From: Tigriopus japonicus
Lineage: Eukaryota > Arthropoda > Copepoda > Harpacticoida > Harpacticidae
Direction: 5' to 3'
Assembly (NCBI GenBank): GCA_010645155.1
Contig: CM021314.1
Location: forward strand, 1,932,641-1,996,640
Length of the DNA: 64,000 nt
The notes beneath the pieces were generated by a model. That model saw only the letters and a list, made by a program, of their open reading frames with translations, made no database searches and was not told the origin of the DNA. The translations under genes and the position numbers were made by a program. Below, piece by piece: positions 33,942-44,767 of this stretch; within the stretch, counting starts at the first letter, position 1; each line of letters opens with the position of its first letter.

Positions 33942-35745
33942 CGCCAGGTGGATTGCCTGTTGGGCTAGTAAGTCGTCCAATGGATCGCCTGGTCAGCTAG
34001 TGAGTTGACCAGTGGATTGCCTGTTGGGCTAGTAAGTCGCCCAGTGGATGATCTGGTCGGCTAGTGAGTCGCCAGGTGGATTGCCTGTTGGGCTAGTAAG
34101 TCGTCCAATGGATCGCCTGGTCAGCTAGTGAGTTGACCAGTGGATTGCCTGTTGGGCTAGTAAGTCGCCCAGTGGATGATCTGGTCGGCTAGTGAGTCGC
34201 CAGGTGGATTGCCTGTTGGGCTAGTAAGTCGTCCAATGGATCGCCTGGTCAGCTAGTGAGTTGACCAGTGGATTGCCTGTTGGGCTAGTAAGTCGCCCAG
34301 TGGATGATCTGGTCGGCTAGTGAGTCGCCAGGTGGATTGCCTGTTGGGCTAGTAAGTCGTCCAATGGATCGCCTGGTCAGCTAGTGAGTTGCCCAGTGGA
34401 TTGCCTGTTGGGCTAGTAAGTCGCCCAGTGGATGATCTGGTCGGCTAGTGAGTCGCCAGGTGGATTGCCTGTTGGGCTAGTAAGTCGTCCAATGGATCGC
34501 CTGGTCAGCTAGTGAGTTGCCCAGTGGATTGCCTGTTGGGCTAGTAAGTCGCCCAGTGGATGATCTGGTCGGCTAGTGAGTCGCCAGGTGGATTGCCTGT
34601 TGGGCTAGTAAGTCGTCCAATGGATCGCCTGGTCAGCTAGTGAGTTGCCCAGTGGATTGCCTGTTGGGCTAGTAAGTCGCCCAGTGGATGATCTGGTCGG
34701 CTAGTGAGTCGCCAGGTGGATTGCCTGTTGGGCTAGTAAGTCGTCCAATGGATCGCCTGGTCAGCTAGTGAGTTGCCCAGTGGATTGCCTGTTGGGCTAG
34801 TAAGTCGCCCAGTGGATGATCTGGTCGGCTAGTGAGTCGCCAGGTGGATTGCCTGTTGGGCTAGTAAGTCGTCCAATGGATCGCCTGGTCAGCTAGTGAG
34901 TTGCCCAGTGGATTGCCTGTTGGGCTAGTAAGTCGCCCAGTGGATGATCTGGTCGGCTAGTGAGTCGCCAGGTGGATTGCCTGTTGGGCTAGTAAGTCGT
35001 CCAATGGATCGCCTGGTCAGCTAGTGAGTTGCCCAGTGGATTGCCTGTTGGGCTAGTAAGTCGCCCAGTGGATGATCTGGTCGGCTAGTGAGTCGCCAGG
35101 TGGATTGCCTGTTGGGCTAGTAAGTCGTCCAATGGATCGCCTGGTCAGCTAGTGAGTTGCCCAGTGGATTGCCTGTTGGGCTAGTAAGTCGCCCAGTGGA
35201 TGGTCTGGTCGGCTAGTGAGTCGCCCAGTGGATGGTCTGGTCAGCTAGTGAGTTGCCCAGTGGATTGCCTGTTGGGCTAGTAAGTCGCCCAGTGGATGGT
35301 CTGGTCAGCTAGTGAGTCGCCTAGTGGATTGCCTGTTGGGCTAGTAAGTCGCCCAGTGGATGGTCTGGTCGGCTAGTGAGTCGCCCAGTGGATGGTCTGG
35401 TCAGCTAGTGAGTTGCCAAGTGGATTGCCTGGTGGGCTAGTGAGTCGCCCAGTAAGTTGCCCATTGGATCGCCTAGTGGGCTAGTAAGTCGCCCAGTGGA
35501 TGGTCTGGTCGGCTATTGAGTCACACCAGTGGATGGTCTGGTGAGCTAGTGAGTTGCCCAGTGGATTGCCTGTTGGGCTAGTGAGTCGCCCAGTGGATGG
35601 TCTGGTCGGCTAGTGAGTCGCCCAGTGGATGGTCTGGTCAGCTAGTGAGTCGTCCAATGGATTGCCTGGTGGGCTAGTAAGGTGCCCAGTAGATTGTCTT
35701 GTGGGCTAATGAGTCGCCCAGTGGATTGCCTGATGGCCTCGCGGC
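33942..35745 (+). repeat. Minisatellite: 32-bp units in a 128-bp higher-order period
   Basis: The base unit is like GGATTGCCTGTTGGGCTAGT plus 12 bp. Four diverged units form a 128-bp block starting at 33950, 34078, 34206 and so on to 35102, ten blocks in register. From about 35230 to the end the order breaks into irregular 32-mers. The first three blocks carry GTTGACCAGT where later ones have GTTGCCCAGT, showing spread of a variant. Not coding. Confidence 0.95.
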
Positions 35746-35771
35746 TACTCAGCATGTCACAATGCATAATG

Positions 35772-35905
35772 AACCTCCAAATCTCATATTGCACTAACGT
35801 TCAATAAAGGAGAGTAAATTGGAAAAAATCTGAGGTTTAACCTCCAAATCTCATATTGCACTAACGTTCAATAAAGGAGAGTAAATTGGAAAAAATCTGA
35901 GGTTT
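35772..35905 (+). repeat. 67-bp direct duplication
   Basis: AACCTCCAAATCTCATATTG ... AATCTGAGGTTT occurs twice back to back, at 35772 and 35839. Confidence 0.9.
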
Positions 35906-36097
35906 TTGGATTCAAAGATCCTGGGTTTGCTCTCAAATTCCATTTTTGCTCTCTGTTTGTTAAGGCATAGTTAAAACCAAAATTTAGACAGAAAGAACAT
36001 TTGATCCATTGTAAATTTGAAGTTAAACTGAAAAAGATTAGAAGATCACAGCCAACAATAGAGGCCTGTAGATCGTTAAATGGTACGGTAATCACTC

Positions 36098-36400
36098 CAA
36101 TTGGGAGAGACTCCAAAAGTTAGGGCTGTACAGTACTCAGAGAAGGTATGAAAGATATCTGATACTGTACATTTGCAAGAGCGTTCATGGGCTTTGTCCT
36201 AACCCAGGCTTTGAGATCAGTTGTAGCGATCGTATAGGTTTTTACCTGCGTTCTGAGAGCAACTCCAAATCCCAAGGAAACGAGGCTTGTTCGAACAGTG
36301 AAGTCCTCATCTCTTCTTGATCGGGCTTCCTCATTGTTCAATTTGTTGCCCATTACTGTTTTAACAACTTTTAAAGCAGAGTTCACCCAAAAAATGCACC
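36098..36400 (+). pseudogene. LINE 3' coding fragment
   Basis: AATTGGGAGAGACTCCAAAA onward encodes WERLQKLGLYSTQRRYERYL, matching the LINE end at 38239 and continuing HGLCPNPGFEISCS as in 26060-27121. It has internal frameshifts. Just left of it is an end of repeat C (GGTACGGTAATCACTCC). Confidence 0.75.
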
Positions 36401-36544
36401 GAAATTTCCAAGAAGAAAGAAAGTGGCTTCTACAGAAATTTTTGTGCTTAATTCAAAGAAACAGAGGCTTTGAGAACTAAAAACGCAAAAGAATTTGATT
36501 GTGCGGACCAAGTAAGACCAAATGTATTTTTTGCATGGATGACG

Positions 36545-37090
36545 AGTAATTGTAATTGCAATTCCAAATTCGTGATTTCAATTACAATTACATTTTCCAA
36601 TTGTAGTTAATAACATTTTTGGGCCAAGTAATTGTAATTGTGATTAATTACATTTGTGGCCATGTAATTGACGAAGTTTCAATTACAAATTACCAATTAC
36701 TTTTCAAAATCTATCTTCCTCAAATTAACCATAAAACCAATTTATCAGTTTTTTCTTGCAAAACAATTATTTTTTCATAAATTTGCGGTCAATGTGATGC
36801 CACAAACAGGTAGCTTTTGTGACAATACACACCCAAGCTATGATGTTTAAATACTTTTAAACTACAAGAGCTTTTGACCATGATTTTTGTGTCAGGATGT
36901 AGGGCTTTTCACAACCAAGGGGAGACAAATGAGGTGCAAAAATAAAGTTTAAAACATCGTCACACATGATATATACGTGTATGTACAAAGTTTGTGTTTT
37001 CTGAAAAAGAACAATATACTTTGCGCTTGATGGTATAGTATTTGTGATATTTAAGCCCGTTCATAAGTTTTTGGTTTTTGTAAACGAAAC
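36545..37090 (+). mobile_element. hAT-type MITE, family B, fragment
   Basis: GAGTAATTGTAATTGCAATT and the shared centre (GCGGTCAATGTGATGCCACA, AGGTGCAAAAATA) follow 23447-24010. The right half is missing, replaced by the 31-bp tandem array. Confidence 0.8.
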
Positions 37091-37092
37091 AA

Positions 37093-37437
37093 CCTGAAAA
37101 ATACGACAAAAAAGACGGAAAAAACTGACAAATACGACAAAAAAGACAAAAAAACCCTGACAAATACGACAAAAAAGACGAAAAAACCTGACAAATACGA
37201 CAAAAAAGACGAAAAAACCTGACAAATACGACAAAAAAGAAGAAAAAACCTGACAAATACGACAAAAAAGAAGAAAAAAACCTGACAAATATGACAAAAA
37301 AAGACGAAAAAAACTGACAAATACGACAAAAAAGACGAAAAAACCTGACAAATACGACAAAAAAGACGAAAAAACCTGACAAATACGATAAAAAAGACGA
37401 AAAAACTGACTTACACGGCAAAAAAGACTAATGAATT
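37093..37437 (+). repeat. 31-bp tandem array
   Basis: About eleven copies of AAAAAACCTGACAAATACGA plus CAAAAAAGACG, with small indels. The minus strand has no stop in any of the three frames, giving three overlapping Phe-rich open frames that are artefacts of the repeat. Confidence 0.93.
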
Positions 37438-37764
37438 GCGTGTAAAAACTGCTGCCCATAAAGTAGACAAAATGTGTGGCCCAATTGAGGGGAACCAGCT
37501 GCACCCTTGTGCAAAACGGCAAAATCTACGAATTTAACAAACGGAAAAGTGCCGAATAAGCAAGAAATGGTCAGTGTAACATATAAATTTAAAAAAACCA
37601 AGAGCTCAAAACCTCACTTCTTTCAACGTTTTCAATAGAGCAATATTTAGAAGCAGATTTGCTGACATTAATTCTTTGAATGGTCAGATAGCCATTTCAA
37701 CCCAATTTTCTTTTTTTTTGTGTCAGGAAACTACAAGTTAAAATGTAGGTGTGGATCATATTTT

Positions 37765-38238
37765 NNNNNNNNNNNNNNNNNNNNNNNNNNNNNNNNNNNN
37801 NNNNNNNNNNNNNNNNNNNNNNNNNNNNNNNNNNNNNNNNNNNNNNNNNNNNNNNNNNNNNNNNNNNNNNNNNNNNNNNNNNNNNNNNNNNNNNNNNNNN
37901 NNNNNNNNNNNNNNNNNNNNNNNNNNNNNNNNNNNNNNNNNNNNNNNNNNNNNNNNNNNNNNNNNNNNNNNNNNNNNNNNNNNNNNNNNNNNNNNNNNNN
38001 NNNNNNNNNNNNNNNNNNNNNNNNNNNNNNNNNNNNNNNNNNNNNNNNNNNNNNNNNNNNNNNNNNNNNNNNNNNNNNNNNNNNNNNNNNNNNNNNNNNN
38101 NNNNNNNNNNNNNNNNNNNNNNNNNNNNNNNNNNNNNNNNNNNNNNNNNNNNNNNNNNNNNNNNNNNNNNNNNNNNNNNNNNNNNNNNNNNNNNNNNNNN
38201 NNNNNNNNNNNNNNNNNNNNNNNNNNNNNNNNNNNNNN
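37765..38238. other. Assembly gap (N run)
   Basis: 474 N. It swallows the 3' end of the LINE on the minus strand. Open frames drawn across it are not meaningful. Confidence 0.99.
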
Positions 38239-40878
38239 ATACAGTATCAGATACCTTTCATACCTTCTCTGAGTACTGTACAGCCCTAACTTTTGGAGCC
38301 TCTCCCAATACGAGAGCTCTCTCATTCCTGTGATGTTCCTAGTGAAAGATCTTTGGACCTGCTCCACCTTTTGCAAACCTGCTGAACTCATTGGAGCCCA
38401 AATGGGTGAGGCATATTCAAGATGAGGTTGAACAATCGACTTGTACAGAGTTAGCATCGTAATACTATCTCTGGACTTGAAAGTGCGATAGATCCAACCA
38501 CACGTTTGAAATGCCTTTCCCACTTTCAACTGGATATGCTCATCGAACTTTCCAACATCTTGGACGACAACTCCTAAGTCCCTCATGGACGATACCTGCT
38601 CAATATCACAACCTCCATTGTCTTTGAGCGGAACATCTAATTTTGATGCCCCATACGTCATTGTACGGAATTTCATCCCGTTCAATGCCATGTTACTCTC
38701 GCCAACCCAAGAGTAGATTTTTTCCAAGTCCTCAACTAAACATTTCGAGTCCTGACCATTCCTTCCACAAACTAATTTTGTGTCATCAGCATACGACGAA
38801 ATACTGGCTTTCGTTCTAAACTTCTGGAGAGGAGCAATAAAGAGAATAAACAGGAGCGGACCTAAGATTGAACCTTGTGGAACACCTGACTTGACATCAT
38901 ACATGCCACTAAAAGATCCTCCAACTTTAACTATTTGCTTCCTTTCGCTCATAAAACTATCAATCCAATTCAGGACCTTACCCTTGACCCCAAACTCTTT
39001 GAGTTGATCAAGCAAAAGACCATGATCTACCTTATCAAAGGCCTTGGCAAAGTCAAGATACACTACATCAACTGACTCGTGACTTTCAAGCCCTTCAATG
39101 ATCTGCTCAATATGGTCAACCAATTGGGTGACTGTACTAAAATGGGCTCGAAACCCATGCTGCCCTGGGGGAATGATATCATGGGCATCCAAAAACTCAA
39201 CAAGCTTGGACTTCATGATCTTCTCAAAGACCTTTGCAAGACTGGAAGTCAAGGAAATGGGCCTATAATTACTAGGGAGTGACTTATCTCCGCCCTTAAA
39301 AATTGGGACAACATGAGCTACTTTCACTGAGGAGGGAAACTTGCCCTGATCTAAGATGCGACGCATCAAGTAGGAGAAAACAGGGGCAAGAATCTGTGAA
39401 CATTTCTTCAGAAACTGAGATGTCACACCATCAGGTCCAGGAGAACTTGAGAGCTTTAAGCTCTTGATGGCCTCAAAAGCATCTTGATCTGTGACTACCA
39501 GATCCTCCAATTGATTATCCTGACTGTGAATGCCAGTCTCATCAACAACATTACTACAATCATGGCCTGCTCTACCAACCCTTTTCGGATTTGAAAATAC
39601 GCCTGAGAACTGATCTCCAAGCATATTGGCCATGACCTCATTATCATTGACGGTTTTACCATCGACCTCAAAAGGTCCTACTGGATGCTTCATTTTTCTC
39701 TTTGTGTTTGCAAAAGAGAAAAACGCCTTTGGATTCGTCTTAACCTCCTGGATCACTCTACTTTCCTTTCCTAACTGATCGGAATCAATGGAGGCCCTAA
39801 TCTTTGATTGGACCACATCCAATTTGCTTTGGAGGCTGGCTACAACAAATGGATTTGAAGTACGTCGAAGTCTATTTGCAATCTGACAACTCCTTTTGAA
39901 CAACTTCTTTCTAACCTTTGGAATTTTAGACAACGACCTCCCTTTTGACACCATTTCTGGGATACTGAGGGACAAACAAACCTCGTCAAAAAGTGAAATC
40001 AGCCTATTTATGGCGTCATCTATGGATGGTTCCTGCTTCAGAATGGAAATCAAATCCAACTCTTCCAATCTTTCAACAATAAGAGGCCAATGTTCCTCTT
40101 TGAACTTGAACTTTGCCAGACCCACCTTTTGTGCAGGTATAACTCTAGAGCTCGCCGGCTTTTGAGTAATGGTAGACCCTATCTCAAGAATGTGATGATC
40201 TGAAAGACTACATGGGGCAACATGGACATACTGGATCAGATCAGGGTCATTGGAAAAAACTAAGTCCAGAACACTCTCTGCTCTGGTTGCAACACCAACG
40301 TGTTGAGAGAGATTACGCAAGATCGCAAACTCTTCCAATTTTTCGAAAGACGGTGAAGCCGTTTTCGCAATGGGAATGTACCCATCCGGACTAACCTCCC
40401 ACTCTACAATGCTAGCCGGAAAATTGAGGTCACCAACAACAAAGAGTCGAGAACAAACCTCTCGATCTAACTCCTTTCCAATGAATTGAAGAGCTGATAG
40501 AAACGAAGAAGAGCTACAAGAAGGTGGCCGATATATAGTTACGACCGTAAGATCAAGAGCCTTAATGTGACAAATCAAAACTTCTACTTCTCCATTCGAC
40601 ATTTGAACATGACTAAAATGTAAGTCTTTCCGGACATATAGACATACGCCCCCATGTGGGAAAGTGGGATTATCAGGGCGTACTCTATCACATCGAACTA
40701 GCCTAAAACCAGCTATTGCTACTTCTTCATCTAAAACTCCTGGACGAAGCCAAGTCTCTGTAATGGAGATGAAGGAGACCTCTCTATCAATGGCTAGCTC
40801 CTCCAGCACTCTGACCTTTGTGCTGTCTTTTTTGGAAATAAGGCAATGCACATTCAAATAAAGCCCTTTTATGGGCAT
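38239..40878 (-). CDS. LINE ORF2: endonuclease and reverse transcriptase (CR1/jockey group), 3' end lost in gap
   Basis: About 880 codons open from ATG at 40878 to the gap. The N-terminal apurinic-type endonuclease shows ISITETWL, GGVCLYVRKDL, TIYRPPS, GDLNFP and SDHHI (residues about 1-230). Reverse transcriptase shows SSPGPDGV, NYRPISLTS, GFRAHFST, VYLDFAKAFDKVDH, SGVPQGSILGPLLF and the catalytic SYADDTKLV. The C-terminal HLEYASPIWAP and RNITGMREL blocks are typical of this group. No stop or frameshift interrupts it, so the copy is young, though 5'-truncated in ORF1. It makes cDNA from its own RNA at a nicked target. Confidence 0.92.
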
Positions 40879-41495
40879 AAGGTCTTCCGATGGACCAAGT
40901 CTATTAGTTCTTGGACCTTCCTGTCTAACCTTAAAAAATCCTGCTTACTAACAAAATTTTGCCCTACAGGAAGGGATTGTTGGGGAGGGGAAGGGGCGGC
41001 TACATTGGCGTAAGACCTAGGTTGCCCTTGGGAGAAAGTGGGATGAGGAACCGGGTTATGGATATTTGGGAGAAGGGTGGAAATAGAAATAGGTTTTGGG
41101 GTGAGGGAAGGAAAATGGGACAGGGAATTGGGAGGAGGAGAAGGACGAGGAGGAGGAAGGCTAAAGGGATGAAATGTTTGGGGAATGGGTTGGAGATTGG
41201 AGGCTAACCTATAACCATAACTAGGAGACCCAGATTTTGCTGGTTTGGGTTTCCTCTGAGTACCTCGTACATGGACCTGTTTACACTCCACATAGAAACA
41301 TGTCCCGCTACTCATTGACCTACGACACATGTACGGGTGGAAGAAGGGGCACTCGACCTTTGAGCACCCTTTCTTATTGTATTTGAAGAGCCCAAACTTC
41401 AACAATTTTTGACACCATTGTGGGTGTTCAAAAGAGCTGCAACCTTTTCTATCAGGACTACAAGGCTGCCTTTTATGGTCAGGACAAATTTCCCT
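40869..41495 (-). CDS. LINE ORF1 with CCCH-like zinc fingers, 5'-truncated
   Basis: Ends TLCP at 40869, overlapping ORF2's ATG by 10 nt (ATGCCCATAA). The frame stays open upstream to about 41495 without an ATG, so the 5' end is missing. The N-terminal part carries Cys/His clusters (CPDHKRQPC, KKGCSKVECPFFHPYMC, GTCFYVECKQVHV) resembling CCCH zinc fingers. The middle is Pro/Ser-rich and the C-terminus helical (KQDFLRLDRKVQELIDL). It is probably an RNA-binding nucleoprotein. ORF2 may be translated by termination-reinitiation. Confidence 0.8.
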   Translation of the reverse strand, partial: REICPDHKRQPCSPDRKGCSSFEHPQWCQKLLKFGLFKYNKKGCSKVECPFFHPYMCRRSMSSGTCFYVECKQVHVRGTQRKPKPAKSGSPSYGYRLASNLQPIPQTFHPFSLPPPRPSPPPNSLSHFPSLTPKPISISTLLPNIHNPVPHPTFSQGQPRSYANVAAPSPPQQSLPVGQNFVSKQDFLRLDRKVQELIDLVHRKTLCP

Positions 41496-41694
41496 AGTTT
41501 AGTTTCAAATTTGAGAAAAAACCTTTAAATCTAAGAAAAGTTCCAATTTTTGACTAATTAGACAAAAAAGTTGAGTGAAATTGCCGGATTAGACGAAAAA
41601 AAGACGAACAAAATCCAAATTAGAGGAATAAATTTGTCGCGACGAATAAGGGTAAAAAAGACGAATAAAGACGAAAAAAGACGAATAAGTTTAT

Positions 41695-42216
41695 TCATCT
41701 TAAGTTCCTGTCCCTAGTCATCAAGATCCTGTAATTCCTCTTGTTGAAGATGCCGTCCACAGAGAAGATCTTCTCGTCCGACCATCCAATAACCTTCCCC
41801 TGATTGACTTGCATCCAGTCCAGGAGCTCCTGTGACCGCGTGACCCTCTTCTCCTTCTGGACCTGGGTGAGGAGCTGCCTGGCCAAGAAGGGCTTGGAGA
41901 TGATCCCAGCGTCCATTGCGAGCCTCTGGGTGGTGGACTTGGATAGGTTGAGGGTCTTGGACACGTTCCTGATGCTCCTGTTGTCCTTCCGCCTGACCAT
42001 CTCCTGCAGCCTCTTCCGGTTCGCAACTGTCCTGACCGTCCTCTTCCTTCCCTTGCCCTGGGCTGTCTTGACCTTGCCTCTCTCCTGATACCTCTTGAAA
42101 ACACTCAACACAGTCCGTCTGGACACATTGAAGTCCTTGGCAATGGAGATGGCACTGTGGCCTGCTTCCCTGAGGGCCACGATCTTGATCTTGGTGTCAT
42201 CATCAAGGTTGGCCAT
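41695..42216 (-). pseudogene. Tc1-like transposase, truncated after the first catalytic Asp
   Basis: 173 codons from ATG 42216. Two helix-turn-helix DNA-binding parts are visible (REAGHSAISIAKDFNVSRRT; NRSIRNVSKTLNLSKSTTQR), a basic GRKR linker, then WSDEKIFSVDG holding the first Asp of the DDE/D catalytic triad. The family is usually about 340 residues; here the frame ends at NLR and the rest is absent, replaced by GACGAATAA-rich repeat. It cannot be active. Codon choice is GC-rich compared with the surroundings, which suggests recent arrival. Confidence 0.88.
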
Positions 42217-42461
42217 GGAGTCAGAGGTTTGCGTCGAGGTCGAGTCAAGTTAAGTATCACGATAGTCTGGATAGTCATTTGCAATGGTATTAAGTGAAAA
42301 AAAGCCTGCAAATTGCCCTAATTAATGAGGTAATTACTTACTGATTGGAATTGATGAATCGGGCGTGGAACAAGGGGTATTTGTTGTCCTCTTTGTCGAG
42401 GAATAACTCCTTGGGACTTGCTTTGATGTTGTTGTTTTTGGCACCGTTTGATTCGGCGCGC

Positions 42462-42520
42462 GGTAAATAGGTCACAAGGTAAAAAGGTCACGGTAAATAG
42501 GTCACAGTAAAAAGGTCACC
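42462..42520 (+). repeat. Short tandem repeat of GGTAAAtAGGTCAC type
   Basis: Four copies alternating GGTAAATAGGTCAC and GTAAAAAGGTCAC. They lie about 250 bp upstream of the Tc1-like frame and could be a terminal repeat of another DNA element. Confidence 0.7.
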
Positions 42521-43009
42521 GAAAAACAATAGAGAATGTGAACTAAATATATCGGTGTTACAATTTCCCCCCATAAGTGGAGACAAACAAAAGGGAGGTA
42601 AAAGCTCAAAGTCAATCACATATTGGTCACATATTGATACTCATTTTACAATTGTCATCTTAAGTATGCAAAAGTATATCATCCTAACCAGAACATTAGC
42701 TTTAAGTAAAGTCACTTGACCTAACTGTCTTTAGAGATTTATACGCATATATTTCTTGACTAGGTTTAACTAACCCCCCCACCAAGCACTTGCTTATCTT
42801 CTCATTTTGGCTACCCTACTGTTCCTCTGCACTTCGGCCTAGCTGACCAGCACAGATATGAGGAGAAAAGGGCTAGATTTCACTAGATTTGGAATTGTTC
42901 ACAACCTCTATAAAGATTGTACCTCCTGGGGCAAACAGTGCAGAACCGTGAAAGGTTGTGAGAGGATCGTCAAACACTTTCCGTTCTAGCTCAACGTCAT
43001 CTCGTCTGT
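42521..43009. other. No gene supported
   Basis: A minus-strand open stretch of about 40 codons (reading VFDDPLTTFHGSALFAPGG) near 42890-43005 may be a retroelement or gene fragment. I could not place it. Confidence 0.25.
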
Positions 43010-43136
43010 AATTGACATGTAATTGTAATTGAAGTCAATTACATTTTCGGATAATGTAATAGTAATTGCAATTAATTACATGTTTTGATGAAGTAATTGG
43101 AATTAATGACATTTTTCAAGTAATTGACCCAAACCT
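43010..43136 (+). mobile_element. hAT-type MITE, family B, right-end fragment
   Basis: TTGACATGTAATTGTAATTG through CAAGTAATTGACCCAAACCTG is the right terminus of family B. The left part is missing. Confidence 0.75.
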
Positions 43137-43545
43137 GTTTTTATAACCCTTCATGAAGTTGTCTTGTGATTCCGAAATTCAGACACATAAAGACTTGAGC
43201 TTCTAAAACCTTGAGTTTCTAAAACCTAAATATCACGCCAACAAGTTCCTTTTTAATGCAAGAATCAACCAATTGACTTTCAAAAAATTCTTCAGAATGT
43301 TTTTGTCCATAAAAAACTAAGGAAAAATAACGAAAATCAAACGTGGTCTCTAATGAGCATCGATCGTTGTGCTCACTCATCACAAAAAAATTAAAGTCGA
43401 TGTTTTTGAAATGACTGGCTAAACGGGTGTTTAGCTTAGAGGAGTTGCTGACAATTGTCCTGTCAAGAGATTAAAACTAAAGGACAAGACCATCCATCAT
43501 ACAAGCACAAATGTTTTGGGGTTTCTTTTGCCGCCTCTTATTATA

Positions 43546-44090
43546 GCAATTACTAATGACGTCATCACTTTTGGCGGGAAAAAAAGTTCGGAAGACCTGT
43601 GTTTCTGATGAGCATGCGAGGTAACTAAAACGAAGGTTTAGGCCTGGAGATTGCAACAATGCCTTTCTTATCTGCACAAATTGAAGTTGAAATAGCAATT
43701 CTTGACATTGTATTTACAAAAAAGTATGTTTTGTTGCTTTTATCTAAAATTTCGCTACATAAGTTGAGAGGGTTCTTCCGAACTTTGAAATTAGGAATGC
43801 CCGACTTTGAATAACAAGATGGCCAGAGGAGATTGGTTCCTGGGGCAACTAAACCTAAAAACAAATAATTTGTTAAATTGAAGGCTTCCAATTTCTCCAT
43901 TTGTTTTCAAATTACTTTACAATACTTCTCAACATACATTAAACATGCCATTAAACTACCAATATATAAATGCAACATTTTTCGAAAATCTGACCCTTGA
44001 AAACTGAGATTTTTTTGGCAAGCCTACCCTGCTAACGGCAGTTAGAGACGGCAGCAGGTTCGTAAAATGATATGGTAATCACTCCCATTC
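43546..44090 (-). repeat. Dispersed repeat C, inverted copy
   Basis: Reverse complement of 24432-24974 with few differences. The frame starting EKLEAFNLTNYLFLG is shared, then diverges after a small change near 43725. Confidence 0.65.
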
Positions 44091-44226
44091 CTGCAGCCGC
44101 CACTTTGCTTCCATGTTGTTCAAATTTCACTTTAATTACAAAATAACAACCGCTAAACAGATCGTTGCCTCCAAAGGTCTCCCCAAAACAGACTTGAACT
44201 ATCTGTCCCTTGATCTCCAGATCATT

Positions 44227-44373
44227 TCAGAAGTCTCCAAGGTTTAAAGTGGAGGGATTCTTCCTCTTGATCTCAGCCAAGCAATCGTGTCCATTCGAAT
44301 TCTGTAGGACCAAAGAGCTCCGATCAATGTTTCCCAAAAGAGCAGATTGATGCTGCTCAATGGAACAGGACAT
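44227..44373 (-). CDS. Possible 48-codon exon or pseudogene fragment
   Basis: ATG at 44373 follows an acceptor-like TTGCCTAG. The frame (SCSIEQHQSALLGNIDRSSL...) has an ordinary amino-acid composition and ends NLGDF stop at 44227. Beyond the stop another frame reads IVQVCFGETFGGNDLF, suggesting a frameshifted gene remnant. Family not recognised. Confidence 0.22.
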   Translation of the reverse strand: MSCSIEQHQSALLGNIDRSSLVLQNSNGHDCLAEIKRKNPSTLNLGDF

Positions 44374-44702
44374 AGCTAGGCAATAAATGAAACAGTGAAA
44401 TAGGTATATCTTGGGAGTCTTTTAGCATAGTATTAGCTAACATCATCAACATCTAAGATTTTGATCTTGACTGAAGGCACTAAATTAAACTGGATTAAAA
44501 AGTTATCAACGACTAACATTGGGTTACTTATGCATGTATAGCTTTGCGAGGGCATTTTTTAGAAGAAAAATGAATAATGCCTGAAATGGCCCTTGTTTTA
44601 CACGAAAACATGTCAGGAAAAGCAAGTCTAAATTTTAAATTTCAATGAACGCCTCGCTTCCTTTCTCCGAATAAGCCTTGCAGACCTACTACATTACATT
44701 CG

Positions 44703-44712
44703 ATATAAAAGG
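44703..44712 (+). promoter_or_regulatory. TATA box of secreted-protein gene copy 3
   Basis: ATATAAAAGG 56 bp before the ATG at 44768, as in copy 2. Confidence 0.65.
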
Positions 44713-44767
44713 CCTTCACATCATAGCAAGAACTCATACTTACATTTAACGTAAGCATCAGAACATC

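Noticed and set aside
33942..35745. CRISPR-like regular repeat
   Set aside because: There are no unique spacers; 32-mers abut each other, and the genome is eukaryotic.
36960..37522. Three overlapping minus-strand open frames rich in Phe/Val/Arg
   Set aside because: All are translations of the 31-bp tandem array; no independent coding signal.
37720..38333. Open frames on the plus strand across the N run
   Set aside because: Almost entirely unknown bases; the flanking few codons mean nothing.
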